The notes below the pieces were generated by a model. The model did not search any database. It was not told the origin of the DNA and was given only the letters and a program-made list of their open reading frames with translations. DNA of 64,000 nt from the NCBI GenBank assembly GCA_963555705.1, contig OY743169.1:6572014-6636013 (forward strand), in the 5' to 3' direction. This stretch comes from Ligustrum vulgare. Its lineage: Eukaryota > Streptophyta > Magnoliopsida > Lamiales > Oleaceae. Shown one piece after another: positions 59,090 through 64,000 of this stretch. Numbering within the stretch: the first letter of the stretch is position 1; each line of letters starts with the position of its first letter. Position numbers and translations under genes: made by a program.

Positions 59090-59770
59090 TGTGACCAATT
59101 ATTAGGTAATTGACACCAAAATAAATATTAAACGTGACTTGTGAAGAGTACAAAATGAGACCAATTATTAGGTAATTGTGACAAAAATATTGATTAATTG
59201 TGACTAAAAAAAGTTTAAATTGTGACTAATAAATAAGTAGTATGTGACCAATTATGGATGCTTGTGACTCATTATATTAGAGATTGTGACCAACTGTGAC
59301 TTTGTGTGGACGTGATGTGACTTACAGTTGTGTCAAATATGTCTATGAGTGATCGAGCTGTGACCTTGTGTGATTAAACTATGATTTTATGTGATCAAAT
59401 TGTGACCTCGTGTGATCGAACCAAGACTTTGTGTGACCGATCTGTAACATCATGTATTGAACTCTGACTTTGTGTGATCGAACTGTGATCTTGTGTGATA
59501 AAATTGTGACTTTATGTAACCAACTGTGATTTTACAGGTCGGATAGAGTAGTGTGGGGGTGAATTTTGCAATTAAATTTGTAATTGTGATCGAACTATAA
59601 CTTTGTGTGACTAACTGTGACTTATTGGTGTGGTGTGGTGTGGTGGGGGTGGGGTGGGGTGGAGTGGATATGAAATTGTTGATTAAGTTTGTAATTGTGA
59701 CTGGAATGTAACTCATTGTGATCAACTGTGACTTTACGAGTATGGTAAGATTGGATGGGTGAGATTTGCC
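59090..59770. repeat. Irregular TGTGAC/TGTGAT array
   Basis: More than 25 occurrences of TGTGAC or TGTGAT in about 680 bp, spaced roughly 10-25 bp, with frequent contexts such as ATCGAACTGTGAC and ACTTTGTGTGA. Nearly all are on the plus strand. They lie toward the right end of the TIR element. Confidence 0.85.
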
Positions 59771-60116
59771 ATTAAATTTGTAATTGTAACAAAATTGTGA
59801 CTTTGTGTGACCAACCTGACTTAGTGGGGGTGGGTCGGATGGGAGCATGGTGGGACGTGATTTGTATTGCTTAATTTGAGTTTTTCTTCATTTAATATTA
59901 TCTGTTTTAGTTAAGTGATAATTTATATATAATATTATATATATTAATTATTATTTAACACTTGAATTAAAAAAAAAAAATTAAGTTTGTTAGTTTTAAA
60001 AAATTAACGTGGAATCTAGATTTTGTGTACTTTTCCCTTAGATTTATATCGAGAAAGAATCAAAGGCCTTCAGATTTGCTATTTTTGGATTCCCCGGTGA
60101 TGTTCGGATGGACTTA

Positions 60117-60258
60117 GAGCATGTTTGGTAAAGTTAAAATTTAAAAGATTTTAATCAAATTCATTTTCAACCACACATTTATATGTGACTCACTTTTCAA
60201 CCATACATTCTCTCAAAAACTCAAATTTCTTCCAAAACTTCATACACCAAACAAGCTC
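60117..60258. mobile_element. Tourist-like MITE
   Basis: 142 bp, ends GAGCATGTTTGGT and ACCAAACAAGCTC (12 of 13 paired), flanked by TTA on both sides (60114-60116, 60259-60261). PIF/Harbinger-type nonautonomous element, no ORF. Confidence 0.8.
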
Positions 60259-60261
60259 TTA

Positions 60262-61539
60262 GTCACTGGTGGTGATGAAAACTTGGGTTTTGGCCGGTGA
60301 ATATGGTGGAGATGGTCACAGTGTTGCCAGATGTGGTTGCCATCATAGGTGTTGATGATGGTGGCAACGGTGCAACAACAATTATATAACACAGCAGTGG
60401 TACCGGTACAATGTAAAATATTATTTAAAAAAAAAAAAGGTATAACACTGCATTTTTGCAATAAAAAATGTTCAACGGTATTTTTTAAAATAGTTATGAA
60501 ATTTTCCCAAAACAATGTGTGGTTAGTGTGGAAGAGTAGGGTTAATTAGCCCGTTTAAACTGTGGATTATGTTGAGCAAATTACATCAAATTAATACACA
60601 CCTTATATAAAAAGTATTTCACTTTTACAATTTGACTCTTTGTAATTCTAATTATTACCGGAATAAAGTAGTAAGAATGATAAAACATAAATCACCTCCC
60701 TCCCCGACACTAAAAATCATTAAACTATTATATCTCTCCTGCTTAATTAATTTAGTCACTACAATCACGGCTAAAAATCATGAGAAATTGAATGTTTTTA
60801 AAGATTATTTTTTCATAATGAACGTATTTGTAGTTTCAATTTTTTAAACCATAACCCAAAATATGTTATAGCGAAATTGAAACATGTGTCGTTACTGCGC
60901 AATCTCTATTTTCTGACGAAGGTAAGTGATCATAGAACTGCTCACGTAGTTTCCCTATTTAACTGGTTGAAATATAAACCTATGATATTCATCTAACGTA
61001 GTTGATCAACATCTCAGGCTATCTTTTTTACTTTAGCATGATTCATTCTCTTCTAGTCTTGATATTCCTGAAAATTTTGTGGAAGTACATAATACAAAAC
61101 ATGAAGTTCTTTGGGTACTCTCTTGTGTTGGCTTGGCAACTTGTTCGTCTTTATCTTGCTCCTTAGTTTCTTCAAGTATGATTGCTACTTTTGATGGTTA
61201 GAAATCTGAATCCCTCCACGTGTTAACAAAAGCAACTTTTTACAATAAACATTTACGACGTGCATATTAGGCATGTCGTAACAAAAGGACTTTACTTGCT
61301 GATTAAATCTTACATCTCAGCCATGGACGGATCTAGGTGTATGCGAGCTCGGTTTTTGCACTGAAGCATGCTTCATGTCGTTTTTATGTTATTTTTTTTT
61401 TATCCTAATTGGCACCCTTTTGACATCAACAACGTACTAAATTTTTAAATAGTTTGTCACGCTATCCATCCTCAATTCATTCGTTATCATCTTTGTGAAG
61501 TCGTGTGCCAATACTTAAAGTTTAGCAAATGCGTGTTTT
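60262..61539. other. Intergenic stretch without a gene
   Basis: No ORF with a domain. Mixed sequence with a poly-A run at 60427-60438 and a poly-T run at about 61392-61401. Nothing further recognised. Confidence 0.55.
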
Positions 61540-62040
61540 TAATTTGAAACAGCTTGTCTCATCTACACCGTCCACGTGGTGCAATCTGAACGGATTAATT
61601 GGCTGAGCCTTATAAAAGGCTTGACCCTGATTTAGGGCTTCACACTCTCTTGGATATGCCCCTTCTTCTTCTTCTGCATACTGAAACGAAGTTCTAATTC
61701 TTCGTGTTCTCTGTCTTCTCTTTAACCAGTTTTGGTGCCCTTCTTGATTAAATCTCGTTCTCTTTCAGAATCTCTATAGAGAGATAGTTGTACTTTGATG
61801 TGTAGTCGTCAAATTCTGAAAGTATTTTGTTGTAACGTGATTTAGGGTTGAAAGAGGAAGATCTTTCTGGCAGTTGTTGTAATCTGTAACTTTTGGTGAG
61901 ATCAATAAAATTCTTGAGTCAGATCCACATTTGGTGGAGACTCAACGGGGGATGTAGGCGTTAAAAGTGGTCGCCGAACCTCCAGACCCTTTGGGTAAAA
62001 ATCTATGCGTTCTTGTGATTATTGTTTCTGATTATATTGG
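61540..62040 (+). repeat. Probable Copia LTR/leader upstream of the gag-pol fragment
   Basis: Contains a TATA-like CCTTATAAAAGGC (61608-61620) and, downstream, a GGTGGAGACTCAACGGGGGATGTAGGC-like stretch (about 61933-61959) followed by GTGGTCGCCGAACC, text I associate with R-U5 of plant Copia elements. A primer-binding site is not visible, and most of gag is missing, so the junction near 62041 is probably a deletion. Confidence 0.35.
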
Positions 62041-64000
62041 TTTGTGGTTGAAATAAAAGAAAAGGATAAAATAAAATGGAAGGGTAGAGGAAATGTGAGG
62101 TCTAAATCTAAAACCAAAGAATGTTTCTATTGCAAGAAAACTGGACACCTAATGAAAAATTGTTTCAAAAGAATAAAGGATATGAAAGAAGCATCCAGTA
62201 ATGAAATAGCTGCTATGATAGCCACAAACTAGACCAATAATACTGATGCAAATGGTTTAGTGTTTGCTACTACTTCTGATAATACTGTTTTTGAATGGAT
62301 ATTGGACTCTGGCTGCTCTTTTCATATGTGCCCTGACTTGAATTGGTTCACTGACTTTACTTCTATAAATGAAGGAAAAGTACATCTTGGTAACAATATG
62401 TCTTGTGATATTAAAGGCATTGGTAATATTGATCTCATATTAAATAAGAATAATGTGATCAATTTGAAATGTGTCAGATACATTCCTGATCTTAGAAGAA
62501 ATTTAATTTCTATTGGTGAATTGAATTCTATCTACGATATATTGTTTGCTAAGAACTGCTGCAGGATTATGCATGATTCAAACATTTTGTTTGAAGTACC
62601 AAAACAGAATGGCCTATATCTATTTAAGGACTCTCCTGTTATTAAAAACTTGGCTGCTCATGCTGACAATGACTCTAATAAAGCTATTCTATGGTACAAA
62701 AGATTAGACCATATGAATATAAAATCTCTGCAGCATCTTCAAAATATAGGAGCATTTGGTAAAGATCTTCTCAAAAACATTGGTTTTTGTGAAGAATGTG
62801 TATTCGGTAAACAAAGTAAATCCTCTTTTGAAAAGGGTACTCTGAATCAATTCTTGATTATCTACATTCAGATTTGTGGGGACCCTCCCCTATTTGTACT
62901 CTTATTGGTTTCAGATATTATTTGTCTATTGTTGATGACTTCTCCAGAAAAGTTTGGATCATTTTATTAAAAACTAAATCTGATACTTTTCAACAGTTTA
63001 AACTTTGGAAATTTTTTATTGAGAATCAAACAAACAAAAGGATTAAGGCACTCAGAACTGATAATGGTCTTGAGTTCTGTAATCTGGAGTTTGATAATTT
63101 TTGTAAGAACTGTGGCATACTCAGACATAAAACTGTTACCTACACTCCTCAACAAAATGGAGTGGCTGAAAGGATGAATTGAACTATTTTAAACAATGTG
63201 AGATGTATGCTAATCAGTTCTAGACTGCCAAAAATTTTCTGGGGAGAAGCTGTCAAAACTGCTGCCTATCTTATAAATAGAAGTCCTTCAAGTGTTTTAA
63301 ATTTTAAAACCCCTGAATCAGTTTCGTCTAATCTTCCTACTGATTATTTACACCTAAGGATCCTTGGCTGTGCTGCTTATGCACATCAAAGTGAAGGAAG
63401 ACTTGAGCCTATCAAAAATGTATTTTTCTGGGTTATGGTGAAGGCCCTAAAGGTTATAGGCTCTGGTTATTTGATATGAAAGGTTTTAAAGTCATAATAA
63501 GTATAAATGTCATTTTTAATGAAAATATTATGCCTTGTCTTCAAAAACCTCTCAATAAAACTACTACATTTGAAAAAGGAAAAGTTATTTCTGAAGTACA
63601 AACTGATTTTAGTTTACCAAATGAGACTCAAATTGAGGTGGAGCACCCTCAGGTTACAGATGAGCACGTTGCAGGTAACTCTGATTCTGAAATTGAAAAT
63701 CAAAATGATATTCCTAAATTTGATTTAGATCAAAATCCTTTAAATGATTATATACTTGCTAGAGACAGAGGTAGAAGACATTGAATTCCTTCTACTAGAT
63801 ATAATCATGATGATTTTGTAACATTTGTGTTGTTCAAAATTGTTTGTATGTTGAACCTGAATCTTTTGATGAAGCTGTTAGTTGCTCTAATTCTAAACTT
63901 TGGATTGATGCTATGGAAGATGAAATGCTATCTCTGTATAAAAATAATACTTGGGTACTTGTTCCAAAACCTGAAAATAAAAATGTTATTGATTGTAAAT
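62041..64000 (+). pseudogene. Copia gag-pol fragment, frameshifted, runs off the window
   Basis: In order: gag zinc knuckle CFYCKKTGHLMKNC (about 62130-62165), an in-frame TAG at 62230-62232, protease WILDSGCSFHM, the GAG-pre-integrase HHCC segment (WYKRLDHMNIKS ... CEECVFGKQSKS), a frameshift near 62850, integrase core (YLSIVDDFSRKVW, ALRTDNGLEFCN, TPQQNGVAERMN, giving D, D and E), an in-frame TGA at 63180-63182, another frameshift near 63420, and the start of reverse transcriptase (WIDAMEDEMLSLYKNNTW, 63902-63955). Gene order protease-integrase-RT is diagnostic of Copia. The capsid part of gag is absent. Multiple lesions make it nonfunctional. Confidence 0.9.

Larger units (their letters stand above)
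58293..60039. mobile_element. TIR element with TGTGAC array, probably Mutator-like
   Basis: The left end GGAAAATTACACGGAA and right end GTGTACTTTTCCCTT are imperfect inverted repeats of the GGGAAAA..ACAC kind seen in plant MULEs. AGATTTAT occurs on both flanks (58285-58292 and 60040-60047), with one more near-matching base, so the duplication is 8-9 bp; a hAT origin is therefore not excluded. The interior holds a CT microsatellite (58437-58500), a GTGGTG-rich block (58900-59060) and the TGTGAC array. The long frames here are products of low complexity. Confidence 0.6.

Overview
This window is nuclear DNA of a flowering plant, most likely a eudicot. It is AT-rich, has intron-split genes with GT/AG junctions, carries plant-type Ty3/Gypsy, Copia, CACTA, hAT and PIF/Harbinger elements, and encodes plant homologues (a TMX2-like protein, an SKM1-like leucine-rich-repeat receptor, a LOG-type enzyme). 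No species can be named from the sequence alone.

Layout. 1-8.7 kb is a graveyard of nested retroelements: a Gypsy-type LTR inside a Copia-type LTR, a Harbinger deletion derivative inside the Copia remnant, and a second Copia LTR fragment. 8,705-21,127 is a complete but mutated Tat-like Gypsy element on the minus strand, with an antisense gene between pol and the 3' LTR, a 41-bp tandem array in its leader, and ACAAG target duplications. 21,453-31,942 is an apparently intact ten-exon TMX2-like gene. Its second intron holds a 3.6-kb Harbinger element that carries an intact Myb/SANT-like gene and a captured, internally deleted GT92 glycosyltransferase. 31.9-39.3 kb is intergenic with two hAT-type elements. 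39,600-43,026 (minus) is a two-exon SKM1-like receptor with a degenerate kinase domain. 46,566-50,371 is a CACTA element with TTC target duplications.

51,180-57,323 is the most unusual object. It is a 6.1-kb LTR retroelement whose two 234-bp LTRs look identical and which is flanked by AAAAT duplications. I find no gag-pol in it. It carries two intact ORFs in the antisense direction: a 160-aa basic/cysteine-finger protein that resembles viral cysteine-rich nucleic-acid-binding proteins, and a 217-aa intronless LOG-type cytokinin-activating enzyme with its signature motif intact. The rest of its interior is a set of tandem repeat families. If expressed, it would be a recently mobile unit carrying a hormone-activation gene.

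58,293-60,039 is a TIR element with a striking TGTGAC array, 60,117-60,258 is a MITE, and 62,041 to the window end is a frameshifted Copia gag-pol fragment.

The two clearly resident host genes are TMX2 and SKM1. Most of the remaining recognisable sequence is mobile DNA and its cargo. All family assignments come from reading motifs and translations by eye; no database search was run.
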